A DNA stretch of 64,000 bases, taken from positions 1 to 64,000 of the forward strand of contig JBEKIJ010000006.1 in NCBI GenBank assembly GCA_050011815.1. Reading direction: 5' to 3'. The position numbers and the translations under genes are program-made. The notes below the pieces were generated by a model. The model was given only the letters and a program-made list of their open reading frames with translations. It was not told the origin of the DNA and searched no databases. Shown in pieces: positions 1 to 7,633 of the stretch; position 1 is the stretch's first letter, and every line of letters begins with the position of its first letter. Source of the stretch: Chersky-840 sp050011815. Lineage in GTDB: Bacteria; Actinomycetota; Acidimicrobiia; Acidimicrobiales; UBA8190.

Positions 1-57
1 GGGGCGGGGTGGGTCACCGGCGCGGGGTGGGTCACCGGGGCGGGGGGAGGGGTCACC
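1..57. repeat. Tandem repeat coding PAPVTH units
   Basis: Imperfect repeats of about 18-20 bp (core GGTGGGTCACCGG) encode successive APVTHP units of the secreted protein's linker on the minus strand. The repeat continues past the window edge, so copy number is unknown. In-frame repeats of this kind vary readily by slippage and change only linker length. Confidence 0.6.
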
Positions 58-500
58 TTGTGGGGGACGGGCGGGGGTGGGGATGTCGTGGGGGGTGGCG
101 CGGCGGCGACGGCGGCGACGGCGGGAGCGGGAACCGTCGTGGTGGGAGCCGGAGGGGCGGGGGGAGTCGTGGTGGTGGTGGTGCCGTCGGCCTTGTCCGC
201 CTCGAGCATCTTGCGCATCGCCACCAAGGGCGACTCCTTGCGAACCGGTCGCGGTGCGGTGTGCCCGTTGGTCTGACGCGTGCCCGCCGCGGCCACTGCG
301 GTGGGGCCGGCGGTGGCGGCGAGGACGGCTGCGCCGGGGAGCGACACCATCAGGCCGAAGCGCGCGATCGTGCGGCTCGCGGGGCGACGGGCGTTCTGTC
401 GTCGCGTGGCGCGGTTGGCGTTCGTGGGAAGGGGTTCGCGGCTCATGGTCGGATCGGGGGACACCTGTCGCGGCGTGCGGGTGCCCCGAGATGACGACAT
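1..500 (-). CDS. Secreted Thr/Pro-rich protein, 3' part outside window
   Basis: The reading frame is open on the minus strand from an ATG at 500 to the window edge, so only the N-terminal 166 or so residues are seen. A basic N-region is followed by a hydrophobic stretch (near LMVSLPGAAVLAATAG, about residues 50-65), which suggests a Sec signal peptide or anchor. After it comes a short charged segment and then a long Thr/Pro/Ala linker ending in repeated PAPVTH units. Such linkers usually tether a C-terminal cell-wall domain (Rpf/lysozyme-like, LysM or NlpC) in actinobacterial envelope proteins, but that domain is not visible. A second ATG at 446 is an alternative start; neither has a convincing Shine-Dalgarno. 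Confidence 0.7.
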   Translation of the reverse strand, partial: MSSSRGTRTPRQVSPDPTMSREPLPTNANRATRRQNARRPASRTIARFGLMVSLPGAAVLAATAGPTAVAAAGTRQTNGHTAPRPVRKESPLVAMRKMLEADKADGTTTTTTPPAPPAPTTTVPAPAVAAVAAAPPPTTSPPPPVPHKVTPPPAPVTHPAPVTHPA

Positions 501-766
501 CGCGGCGCGCGAACGATAACGCTGTCCGTCTCCTCCGCTGCTCCGCCGCCCGGCAGGGCACCCGGTGCGACCGTAGTGAACCAGGCTGAGCCGTGCCAAT
601 CGTCGGACAAGAGGTCGATTCCACGCCGTGCGCGTATGCTTTACGACGGCAACGAGCAAGGGCCTCACCCGGGGATACGACGCCATGTGGTCTTTCCAAC
701 GCAGGTATTTCCACCTGTGGCATCAGAAACCCGGTCCCCACAGCGGCGCCGGAGAGTGAGCCCACG
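501..766. other. Divergent intergenic region, possible structured leader
   Basis: This 266-nt gap lies between the divergently transcribed secreted-protein gene and the NUDIX gene. A TATGCT hexamer at 635-640 could be a -10 element for the rightward gene. The opposite strand carries a similar CATACG element, which would leave the secreted-protein gene a leader of about 130 nt. A small inverted repeat (CAGGT at 702-706, ACCTG at 713-717) lies in the NUDIX leader. I see no open frame with the codon usage of the neighbours. Confidence 0.4.
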
Positions 767-1255
767 GTGCCGAGGGTGAGCGCCGGGCTGCTGCTGTATC
801 GCGAGGGCCTCGACGGCCGCGTCGAGGTGCTTCTCGTGCATCCCGGTGGCCCGTTCTGGGCTCGCAAGGATGCCGGCGCGTGGTCGATCCCCAAAGGCGA
901 GTACGACGAACACGACGAACCCGCGGCGCGCGCCGAAGAGGAGTTCGCCGAGGAGCTCGGCCAGCGCGCCCCGTCGGGACCGCGCCTCGAGCTGGGCGAG
1001 GTCCGTCAGGCGGGGGGAAAACGCGTGCGGGCGTGGGCGGTGCGGGGCGACATCGACGCCACGGCCACCACGAGCAACGTGTTCGAGATGGAGTGGCCGC
1101 CTCGCTCCGGCGAGAAACGCAGCTTCCCCGAGGTCGACAAAGCGGCGTGGTTCTCCCTGGAGGAGGCGCGCACCAAGCTTCTGGCCGGACAGCTCCCCCT
1201 GCTCGAGCGGCTCGAGGACATCATGCGATCAGAAGGTCCACACGAGCCGGGTTGA
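767..1255 (+). CDS. NUDIX hydrolase (COG4119-like)
   Basis: Predicted nucleotide or NDP-X pyrophosphohydrolase of 162 residues. The segment LLLVHPGGPFWARKDAGAWS followed by IPKGEY is typical of the COG4119 group of NUDIX proteins. The NUDIX box is at about residues 43-64. It keeps the first Gly and the metal-binding EExxEE-type core (EEFAEELG), but has Asp for the first Glu and Glu for the usual Arg. I chose the GTG at 767 because GGAGAG lies 10 nt upstream and homology begins at SAGLLLYREG; the frame is open further upstream but that sequence looks non-coding. It is a single gene, convergent with the SDR at 1275. Confidence 0.85.
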   Translation: MPRVSAGLLLYREGLDGRVEVLLVHPGGPFWARKDAGAWSIPKGEYDEHDEPAARAEEEFAEELGQRAPSGPRLELGEVRQAGGKRVRAWAVRGDIDATATTSNVFEMEWPPRSGEKRSFPEVDKAAWFSLEEARTKLLAGQLPLLERLEDIMRSEGPHEPG

Positions 1256-1274
1256 CCGACAGGGTGGGTGTTGC

Positions 1275-2039
1275 TCAGGGGATGCCGCCGTCGACGCGCA
1301 AGACCTGGCCGGTGGTGAAGCTCGACGCGTCGCTGGCGAAGTACAGCGCAGTGCCGACCACCTCGTCGGGCTCGCCGCCGCGCTTGAGCGCGAAGCGTTG
1401 CGCACCTTGCTCGAAGGCCTCCATGTCCCATTCCTTGGTCACGTCGGTGAGAAACGGCCCCGCCATGATGCAGTTGACCCGCACCGACGGCCCCAGCGCC
1501 CGGGCGAACCCGGCCGTCAACGAATTCACGCCGGCCTTGGCCGCCGCGTAGGGCAGGATCTCGGGGGTGGGACGGATCGAGCCCACGCTCGAGACGTTGA
1601 TCACCGAGCCTCCCCCGTCGCCCACCATGCGGCTGCCCACCAGCGCCGTGAGCCGGAACACGCCCTTCAGGTTGAGGTCCACGACCTTGTCCCACATGGC
1701 CTCGGTCACGTCGGTCAGCTCGCGGTAGAGCAGGGACATCCCGGCGTTGTTGACGAGCACGTCGACCCGCCCGAAGGTGTCGTAGGCGGCGGCGCACAGC
1801 GGCTCGAGCTCGTCCCAGTTCGACACGTTGCACGACCAGGCCAGGGCCCGGCGCCCCATGGACTGCACCTCGGCGGCCACGGCCTGGCACGCCTCGAGCT
1901 TGCGGCTGGTGATGACGACGTCGGCACCGGCCTCGGCGAACCCGAGCACCATGGCCCGACCGAGCCCCCGGCTGCCACCGGTGACGAGCGCCACCTTGCC
2001 CGTGAGGTCGAAGCGGTCCCGGTCCACCGACGTGCGCAC
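1275..2039 (-). CDS. Short-chain dehydrogenase/reductase
   Basis: NAD(P)-dependent oxidoreductase of the classical SDR type, 254 residues. Visible are the cofactor motif TGGSRGLG near residue 16, NNAG near 93, the catalytic Ser in NVSS, and YAAAK with the Tyr/Lys pair near 160. The C-terminus VDGGIP is typical of FabG-like SDRs. The GTG start lies 2 nt after the stop of the kinase gene, so it is the last gene of the unit 4848-1275. In the levulinate pathway a SDR (LvaD) works beside LvaA/LvaC-type proteins, so oxidation of a hydroxyacyl-CoA or hydroxy acid is a reasonable guess; the substrate is not readable from sequence. Confidence 0.85.
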   Translation of the reverse strand: MRTSVDRDRFDLTGKVALVTGGSRGLGRAMVLGFAEAGADVVITSRKLEACQAVAAEVQSMGRRALAWSCNVSNWDELEPLCAAAYDTFGRVDVLVNNAGMSLLYRELTDVTEAMWDKVVDLNLKGVFRLTALVGSRMVGDGGGSVINVSSVGSIRPTPEILPYAAAKAGVNSLTAGFARALGPSVRVNCIMAGPFLTDVTKEWDMEAFEQGAQRFALKRGGEPDEVVGTALYFASDASSFTTGQVLRVDGGIP

Positions 2040-2041
2040 CC

Positions 2042-3109
2042 TCAGCGCAGCGACGTGGTGGTGGCGAGGTCCGCCGCCCTCTGCGCCAGGTTGAGCACCA
2101 CATCGCCGAAGGCTTCCATCTTCGGGTTGTCCGCCGTCCCCGCCACGACGCGGGCGTAGCCGCCCTCGAGGACCACGGCCAGCTTGAACCGGGCCAGGAT
2201 GACGTAGTAATCGATCTCGTCGGTGTCGCGCCCGCTCTCGGTGCGGTAGTAGTCGAGGAGCTCGGCGCGCGACGGCATGCCCGTGTAGTCGACGTAGCTC
2301 CCCGTGGTGCGCTCCTCGTCCTCGTCGAGCCACCCCTGGATGACCCACCCGAGGTCGAGAAGAGGATCCCCCACCGTCGCCATCTCCCAGTCCACGATGG
2401 CGGCCAGGCGGGCAGGAGCACCGTGGCAGTACATGACGTTGGCGAATTGGTAGTCGCCGTGCATGATCCCGGGCTCGTAGTGCCGGGGCTGATGGGCCCG
2501 CAACCACGCCGCCGCGGTGTCGAGGCCGGGGATGGCGCGGAACTGCACGGCGGCGAGGTGGCTCATCCACCGGTCGACCTGGCGCTCGTGGAAGCCGTCG
2601 GGCCGGCCGAATCCCTCCAGCCCACGCGCCCGCCAATCGACCTTGGCCAGCTTGGCGATGCCGTCCACGAGCTGGAAGGCCAGGCCGCGTCGGGCGTCGA
2701 GGTCGGAGTCGAAGGGTGCGGGCCAGCCCCCGCCGCCCATGGGCGACCACCCGTCGACGTACTCCATCAGATAGAAGCAGCCCCCCATGAGCTCGGGGTC
2801 GTCGCACACGGCCAGGGCCCGGGCGTGCGGCACGTCGGTGTCGGCCAGCGCGGCGAGGAGCCGGTACTCGCGCAACATGGTCTCGTTGCGCCCGGCGGGG
2901 ACGACGCGGGGCGGACGGCGCAGCGCCATGCGGTGCCCACCCCGTCTGATCTCGAAGAGCTCGTTGGAGGCACCGCCGGTGATGAAGGTGGCCTCGAGGG
3001 GCTCCCCGGCGCCGGGCAGGTCGTGCTCGTCGAAGAACGCCTCCAGGCGCTCGAGGTCGACGAGCCCACGCGTGCGCTCTCTGTCATCGACACCCGGGTC
3101 CGCGCTCAC
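2042..3109 (-). CDS. APH-like kinase (ACAD10/11 N-domain / LvaA-like)
   Basis: Protein of 355 residues with the aminoglycoside-phosphotransferase/choline-kinase fold. The Brenner motif GIMHGDYQFANVMY (His217, Asp219, Asn224) and the metal-binding IVDWEMATVGDP (Asp240) are intact, so it is probably active. The family next to acyl-CoA dehydrogenases (kinase domain of human ACAD10/11, bacterial LvaA) phosphorylates the hydroxyl of 4-hydroxyacyl-CoAs. Here its GTG start overlaps the TGA of an ACAD gene (GTGA), which implies translational coupling. The 4-hydroxyacyl-CoA role is inferred from family and context; other hydroxyl acceptors are possible. Confidence 0.85.
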   Translation of the reverse strand: MSADPGVDDRERTRGLVDLERLEAFFDEHDLPGAGEPLEATFITGGASNELFEIRRGGHRMALRRPPRVVPAGRNETMLREYRLLAALADTDVPHARALAVCDDPELMGGCFYLMEYVDGWSPMGGGGWPAPFDSDLDARRGLAFQLVDGIAKLAKVDWRARGLEGFGRPDGFHERQVDRWMSHLAAVQFRAIPGLDTAAAWLRAHQPRHYEPGIMHGDYQFANVMYCHGAPARLAAIVDWEMATVGDPLLDLGWVIQGWLDEDEERTTGSYVDYTGMPSRAELLDYYRTESGRDTDEIDYYVILARFKLAVVLEGGYARVVAGTADNPKMEAFGDVVLNLAQRAADLATTTSLR

Positions 3110-4416
3110 TGGTTGGCCACCTCGTGCTCGAGGTGCTCGGCGAACTTCGCACGGGCCGCGGCCAGCTTCTCGGGCAGGTGCTCGGTCGGCCACGCCCCGG
3201 GGGCCGCCTGGTAGCGCTTGAGGATCTGGCGGGCCACGGTGACGCGGTGCACTTCGCTGGGGCCGTCCACCAGTCCCATGATCGGCACCATCATCCAGTA
3301 ACCGCCCAGGGGGAGCTCGTTGGAGACCCCGAGGGCACCATGGACCTGGATCGACCGCTGCACGATGTCGTGGAGCACCTGGGCGGTGAGCACCTTGACC
3401 GCGGCGATGTCGTGGCGGACTTTGCGGTAGTCCTGGTACTGGTCGATCTCCCACGCCACGTACAAGACGAAGAGCCGGAACTGCATGAGCTGGGCATAGG
3501 AGTCGGCGATGTAGTTCTGGACGCTCTGCTTGTCGGCCAGCACGCTGCCCTGGGTGTGGCGCGACAGGGCCCGCTCGCACATCATGTCGATGGCCTTCTG
3601 GCACACCCCCACCGTGCGCATGGCGTGGTGGATGCGACCGCCCCCCAGTCGCGTCTGGGCGATGGCGAAGGCTTGGCCTTCCCCGCCGAGAAGGCTCTCG
3701 GCGGGGACCCGCACCTCGTTGTAGTGGATGAGGGCGTGCATCCCCTCGTGGCCGTCACCGAAGTGCTCACCCATCAGGCCGATGTTGCGGACGATGTCGA
3801 CGCCGGGCGTGTCGGTGGGGACGAGGAACATCGACATCCCCTGGTACGCGCTCACCTCGGGGTTGGTGACCGCCATCACGATGAGAAACGACGAGGTCCG
3901 GGCGTTGGACGAGAAGAACTTCCACCCCTCGATGACCCATTCGTCGCCGTCGCGCCGGGCCCGGGTCTCGAAGCGGGTGGGGTCGGACCCGCCCTGGGGT
4001 TCGGTCATCGAGTACGAGGAGAAGATCTCGCCGTCGAGCAACGGGCGCAGATAGCGCGCCTTCTGCTCCTCGGTGCCGTAGTGGGCGATGATCTCGGCGT
4101 TGCCGGTGTCGGGAGCCTGGCACCCGAAGATGATGGGAGCCCACCGACTCCTCCCCAGGATCTCGTTCATGAGCGACAGCTTCACTTGACCGTATCCCTC
4201 GCCCCCGAGCTCGGGGCCGAGGTGACACGCCCACAGCTTCTGGTCGCGCACCCGTTGCTTCAGGGGGTCGACGATCTTGCGGAGCTTGTCGTCGAGGGGG
4301 TGGAAGGTGCGGTCGCCCCACAGCAGGTCGAGCGGCTCGACCTCCTCACGGACAAAGGCGTCGGTCCAGTCGAGCTTGGCCTGGAACTCGGGATCGGTGG
4401 AGAAGTCCCAACCCAA
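3106..4416 (-). CDS. Acyl-CoA dehydrogenase family protein (ACAD10/11 / LvaC-like)
   Basis: FAD-dependent acyl-CoA dehydrogenase fold, 436 residues. Visible are SMTEPQGGSDPT at residues 136-147 (FAD/substrate loop), WKFFSSNA in the middle beta domain and QVHGALGVSNELPL in the C-terminal helical domain. The length and C-terminal extension match ACADs that sit beside APH-like kinases. In LvaC/ACAD11 systems this enzyme turns 4-phosphoryloxyacyl-CoA into an enoyl-CoA that is hydrated to the 3-hydroxy isomer. It is coupled by a 4-nt overlap to the downstream kinase and follows the small coiled-coil gene by 9 nt. I assign the family with confidence and the chemistry by inference. Confidence 0.9.
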   Translation of the reverse strand: MGWDFSTDPEFQAKLDWTDAFVREEVEPLDLLWGDRTFHPLDDKLRKIVDPLKQRVRDQKLWACHLGPELGGEGYGQVKLSLMNEILGRSRWAPIIFGCQAPDTGNAEIIAHYGTEEQKARYLRPLLDGEIFSSYSMTEPQGGSDPTRFETRARRDGDEWVIEGWKFFSSNARTSSFLIVMAVTNPEVSAYQGMSMFLVPTDTPGVDIVRNIGLMGEHFGDGHEGMHALIHYNEVRVPAESLLGGEGQAFAIAQTRLGGGRIHHAMRTVGVCQKAIDMMCERALSRHTQGSVLADKQSVQNYIADSYAQLMQFRLFVLYVAWEIDQYQDYRKVRHDIAAVKVLTAQVLHDIVQRSIQVHGALGVSNELPLGGYWMMVPIMGLVDGPSEVHRVTVARQILKRYQAAPGAWPTEHLPEKLAAARAKFAEHLEHEVANQ

Positions 4417-4425
4417 CGACCCGAC

Positions 4426-4848
4426 TCAGCTTTCGCCCGTGCCGTACTGGGCCTTGGGGATGGGGCCGGCCGCGGCCGGTGGGGGCGCGGCCGGGGTGGG
4501 AGTGGTCGTGGCGGTGGGGATGGTGGTCGAGGTGGGGACGGTGGCCCCCGGGTCCACGACGCCGGTGGTCTCGGCCACCGCGGCGTTGGCGGAGGTCACC
4601 TGCACCGGCCCGTGCTCGGCTTCGAAGGCTTGGACGAGGCCGACGATCTCGGTCGCCCGGGCATCGGCACCGGCTTCGGGGCGCCCCATGCGCTGGGTGT
4701 AGGTGATGCCCCCCAACTCGAGCAGCAAGGCATCGCTCTTGCGCTTGGACTGGACCTCGGCCAGCTTCGCCTGTCCCGCCTGCCCGGCCTGCTGGGCCTT
4801 GTCGGCCAGCTGCGTGGCCTGAGCCTTCACCTTGTCCATGAGTCCCAT
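4426..4848 (-). CDS. Small Ala/Gln-rich coiled-coil protein with Thr/Pro tail
   Basis: Hypothetical protein of 140 residues, not recognised as an enzyme. The N-terminal 40 residues are Ala/Gln/Lys-rich and should form an amphipathic helix. Next is a conserved-looking segment (LLLELGGITYTQRMGR), then a Thr/Pro/Ala-rich tail from about residue 95. There is no signal peptide or membrane segment. The ATG at 4848 has a strong GGAGG 8 nt upstream. It is the first gene of the unit that continues into the ACAD, kinase and SDR. LvaA works with a small partner (LvaB); this protein holds the matching position, but I see no sequence basis for equating them. Confidence 0.75.
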   Translation of the reverse strand: MGLMDKVKAQATQLADKAQQAGQAGQAKLAEVQSKRKSDALLLELGGITYTQRMGRPEAGADARATEIVGLVQAFEAEHGPVQVTSANAAVAETTGVVDPGATVPTSTTIPTATTTPTPAAPPPAAAGPIPKAQYGTGES

Positions 4849-5069
4849 TGTCTGTCCTCCTTCTCCAAGCCCCAGCCTCTTCGGGCGACCCGAAACACCG
4901 GATCCGGGCACTCGAAACGTCGGGGCGCGGCGCCTGCGCCCGACTGTAGGCGACGGGCCCGAAAAGAGAGAAAGCACTCCCGCTGGCACCTCCCCCACCG
5001 GCCTCGCCAGGTCCCCGACCGCCCTCCACCACTCCTCCGCCCTCCACCACTCCTCCACCACCGGGGGCG
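4849..5069 (-). promoter_or_regulatory. Probable promoter region of the kinase/ACAD unit
   Basis: The 221-nt gap separates the SDR stop at 5070 from the small-protein start at 4848. On the minus strand a TACAGT hexamer at 4948-4943 is a good actinobacterial -10 candidate and would give a leader of about 90 nt. A direct repeat (CCCTCCACCACTCCTCC at 5022-5038 and 5040-5056) lies upstream of it. No gene is visible. Confidence 0.4.
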
Positions 5070-5918
5070 TCAGGGCCCGGTCCACGCCTGGCTGCGCTCC
5101 CACAACTCGGCGGCGAGCTCGGGGGTGGCCCGCTCCGACGGGGCCCGTTCGGTGCAGTCGTCGTAATAGCGGCCGGTGTCACCGGTGAGGCCGGGGTCCG
5201 AGGCGCAGTACACCGACGTGCGCGCCCCGTCGACGGTGGACTTCATGAAGCTCTTGGCCAGGGGCTCGAGGGGCCAGGGCAGGCGCCGCCAGATGTCCGA
5301 GGCGATCACCCCGGGGTGCAGCGCATAGGTGGTGATGCCGGCATCGACACGGCGGGCCAGCTCCTGTGCGAAGAGCACGTTGCACAGCTTCGACACGCTG
5401 TACTCGGCCATGCCGGTGATGCTGCGTGTGCGCCGACGCAACGCGTCGAAGTCGATCCCGGTCGCCCCGTAGTGGGCATCACTCGCCACCACCACCACCC
5501 GGGCCGGTGCGCCGGCGGCCAGGGCGCCGAGGAGCATGGTGGTGAACAGGAAATGGCCCAGATGGTTGACCCCGAAGGCCAGCTCGAAGCCGTCGGCCGT
5601 CTGGCCCCGTTGGCCGGCGACTCCGGCGTTGTTGATCAGGACGTGGAGGGGCTCGCCCGTGGCCAGGTACGCCTCGGCCCCGGCCCGTACCGAGGTCAGG
5701 TCGGACAGGTCCAGGGCGAGGAAGCTCGCCGCGTCCGGCCCGTGGGCGGCGGTGATCTCGTCGAGCACGGGCTGGGCGCGCGCCCGGGACCGACAGGCCA
5801 GGTGCACGCGAGCACCGCGGCGGGCGAGCGCGGTGGCCGTGGCCCGACCGATCCCGGTGTTGGCGCCGGTGATGAGCACGGTGTGTCCCTCGAGGTCCAC
5901 ACCCTGTTCTTTGTCCAT
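5070..5918 (-). CDS. SDR of the retinol-dehydrogenase-like type
   Basis: NAD(P)-dependent SDR, about 282 residues. TGANTGIGRATA is the glycine-rich cofactor site near residue 15, followed by NNAG, NHLGHF and the active-site YSVSK (Tyr/Lys). The long substrate loop and the ALHPGV segment resemble retinol/WWOX-like SDRs and mycobacterial oxidoreductases acting on hydrophobic alcohols or ketones. Its ATG at 5918 shares one base with the TGA of the ligase gene (TGATG), so the two are translationally coupled. A GTG one codon earlier (5921) is an equal alternative. The substrate is unknown. Confidence 0.85.
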   Translation of the reverse strand: MDKEQGVDLEGHTVLITGANTGIGRATATALARRGARVHLACRSRARAQPVLDEITAAHGPDAASFLALDLSDLTSVRAGAEAYLATGEPLHVLINNAGVAGQRGQTADGFELAFGVNHLGHFLFTTMLLGALAAGAPARVVVVASDAHYGATGIDFDALRRRTRSITGMAEYSVSKLCNVLFAQELARRVDAGITTYALHPGVIASDIWRRLPWPLEPLAKSFMKSTVDGARTSVYCASDPGLTGDTGRYYDDCTERAPSERATPELAAELWERSQAWTGP

Positions 5919-7606
5919 CACATCTCGAGCAGGGCCCGGCGGCCGTGCGCCTCGAACTCGGCCTCGAGGGCGTCCCTGTCCTCCTGCGAGAGGCGGCGGT
6001 AGGGCGCGCCTCGTCCATCACCTCGTGTCTCGAAGGGGCGCCACCACACCGGATCAGCGGTGCGCCAGTACTGGTCGCGGAGGGGGCGCTTGTCGACCTT
6101 GCCGGTGCCGGTGAGGGGAATGGCGTCGGTGACCCGCACGAAGCGGGGCGCCCATTTCGTCCCCAGGTCGCTCTGGTGGTCGAGGAAGTCCGCGAAGGCG
6201 GCGGGGTCGAACGATCGCGGGTCGGCCAGCTCGAGCGCCGCCATGGCCTGGTCGCCGGTGCGGGGGTCGGGGATCGGGAGCACCACGGCGGTGACCACGC
6301 CGGGGAAGCGGGCGAGGATCCGCTCGACCGGGGCGGCGGCGAAATTCTCGCCGTCGACACGGAGCCAGTCCGCCGTGCGGCCCGCGAAGTAGAAGAAGCC
6401 GTCCTCGTCGCGATAGCCGAGGTCCCCCGACCAGAACCACCCGTCCCGGGTGCGCTCGGCGTCGGCCTCGTCGTTGGCGTAGTAGCCCTCGAAACGCGAC
6501 ACGCCGTCACGGCTCACGATCTCCCCGATGGCCTCGGACGCGTTCTGCAGCTTCCCCCGGTCGTCGAACCGCGCCGGGGGGCATTGCGCCTTCGTGGTGG
6601 GATCGACGATCACCACGTCGGTGCCCGGCGGTGGCTTGCCCATGGCCTGGCGCGGGGTCCCCGGCGCGCGCGACATCGAGATCGCCCCCTCGCTCGAGCC
6701 GTATCCCTCGACGATGGGGCAGGCGAAGCGTCGTTTGAACATCGAGATGTCCTGGGGGGACCCGTCGGTGCCGAAACCGAAGCGCAGGGTGTTGTGCGCG
6801 TCGTCGGCAGCGGGGGGCGTGGCGAGCACGTACGCCAGGGCCCGGCCCACGTAGTTGAAGTACGTGACGCCGTAGTGCCGCACGTCGGGCAGGAACCCCG
6901 ATGCCGAGAAGCGACGTCGCAGCACGAGGACGGCACCCGAGGCGATGGCCGGGACGACACAGGTGTTGAGGGCGTTGCCGTGGAACATGGGCATGGCGCA
7001 GTACATGACGTCGTCGGGGCCGAATCCCGAACCCCGGGCCATGACGCTCGCCTGGTTCGCCATGCGGCCCTGGCTGACACGCACCGCCTTGGGCGCGCCG
7101 GTCGACCCCGAGGTGAACAGCAGAAGGTACAGCGTGTCGGGATCGGGAACCCCCGGGTCGCCCTGCCCCCACGGTTCCTCGCCGGAGCCGGTGGACCGAT
7201 CGGGGTGGGGCAGATAGTCCGGGTCGTCGCACAGCAGGACACGGCTCGGCTCCACGCCGGTGTCGAGCCCGTCCACGAGGGCTCGCTGCGACGCGTCGGT
7301 CACGATGAGCTGGCAGTCGGCGTGGGCGATGTCACGCGCCAGTTCCGCACCGCGCCGGGTGGGGTTGATCCCGACGACGGTGGCGCCGACGAGCGCGGCG
7401 CCGCCCAGAAGGAAGAGGTACTCGGGCACGTTCTCGAGGAGCACGCCGACATGGAACGGCCCCGGTCTGCGGCGCGCCGCCAGCATGCGGGCCCGGACCG
7501 AGCACTCCGCCACCACCTGGCGCCAACTCCATGCCGCCTCCTCGAAGCGCAGACCGGTGTTGTCGTCCTCGGCGCGCGCCATGAGCAGGTCGGCCACCGT
7601 GGTCAT
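5918..7606 (-). CDS. Acyl-CoA synthetase, FadD17-like
   Basis: ANL-superfamily acyl-CoA ligase of 562 residues, which activates a carboxylic acid through an acyl-adenylate. The ATP loop FTSGSTGAPKAV is at residues 164-175. YGSSEG, WSGDLGYRD, the hinge GRTADWLRVDGENF and the C-terminal lysine motif GTGKVDKRPL are all present, so both half-reactions should work. The overall pattern (WLRVDGENFAAAPVE) is like mycobacterial FadD17-type ligases. It starts a two-gene unit with the SDR and is divergent from a second APH-like kinase. The minus-strand sequence TATCGT-N7-ATG suggests a leaderless transcript. The acyl substrate is unknown. Confidence 0.88.
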   Translation of the reverse strand: MTTVADLLMARAEDDNTGLRFEEAAWSWRQVVAECSVRARMLAARRRPGPFHVGVLLENVPEYLFLLGGAALVGATVVGINPTRRGAELARDIAHADCQLIVTDASQRALVDGLDTGVEPSRVLLCDDPDYLPHPDRSTGSGEEPWGQGDPGVPDPDTLYLLLFTSGSTGAPKAVRVSQGRMANQASVMARGSGFGPDDVMYCAMPMFHGNALNTCVVPAIASGAVLVLRRRFSASGFLPDVRHYGVTYFNYVGRALAYVLATPPAADDAHNTLRFGFGTDGSPQDISMFKRRFACPIVEGYGSSEGAISMSRAPGTPRQAMGKPPPGTDVVIVDPTTKAQCPPARFDDRGKLQNASEAIGEIVSRDGVSRFEGYYANDEADAERTRDGWFWSGDLGYRDEDGFFYFAGRTADWLRVDGENFAAAPVERILARFPGVVTAVVLPIPDPRTGDQAMAALELADPRSFDPAAFADFLDHQSDLGTKWAPRFVRVTDAIPLTGTGKVDKRPLRDQYWRTADPVWWRPFETRGDGRGAPYRRLSQEDRDALEAEFEAHGRRALLEM

Positions 7607-7633
7607 CGACGCGACGATAGTTTGAAGACTCCC
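7607..7633. promoter_or_regulatory. Compact divergent promoter pair
   Basis: Only 27 nt separate the two divergent start codons, so both transcripts must be leaderless or nearly so. On the minus strand TATCGT (7619-7614) lies 7 nt before the ligase ATG. On the plus strand TAGTTT (7618-7623) lies 10 nt before the kinase ATG. The two -10 candidates overlap, so the promoters would exclude each other. Confidence 0.45.

Noticed and set aside
501..766. c-di-AMP (ydaO) riboswitch ahead of the secreted protein
   Set aside because: Expected for some actinobacterial cell-wall genes, but I could not find the conserved core by eye.
593..766. Upstream extension of the NUDIX protein
   Set aside because: Homology begins at SAGLLLYREG and a ribosome site precedes GTG 767.
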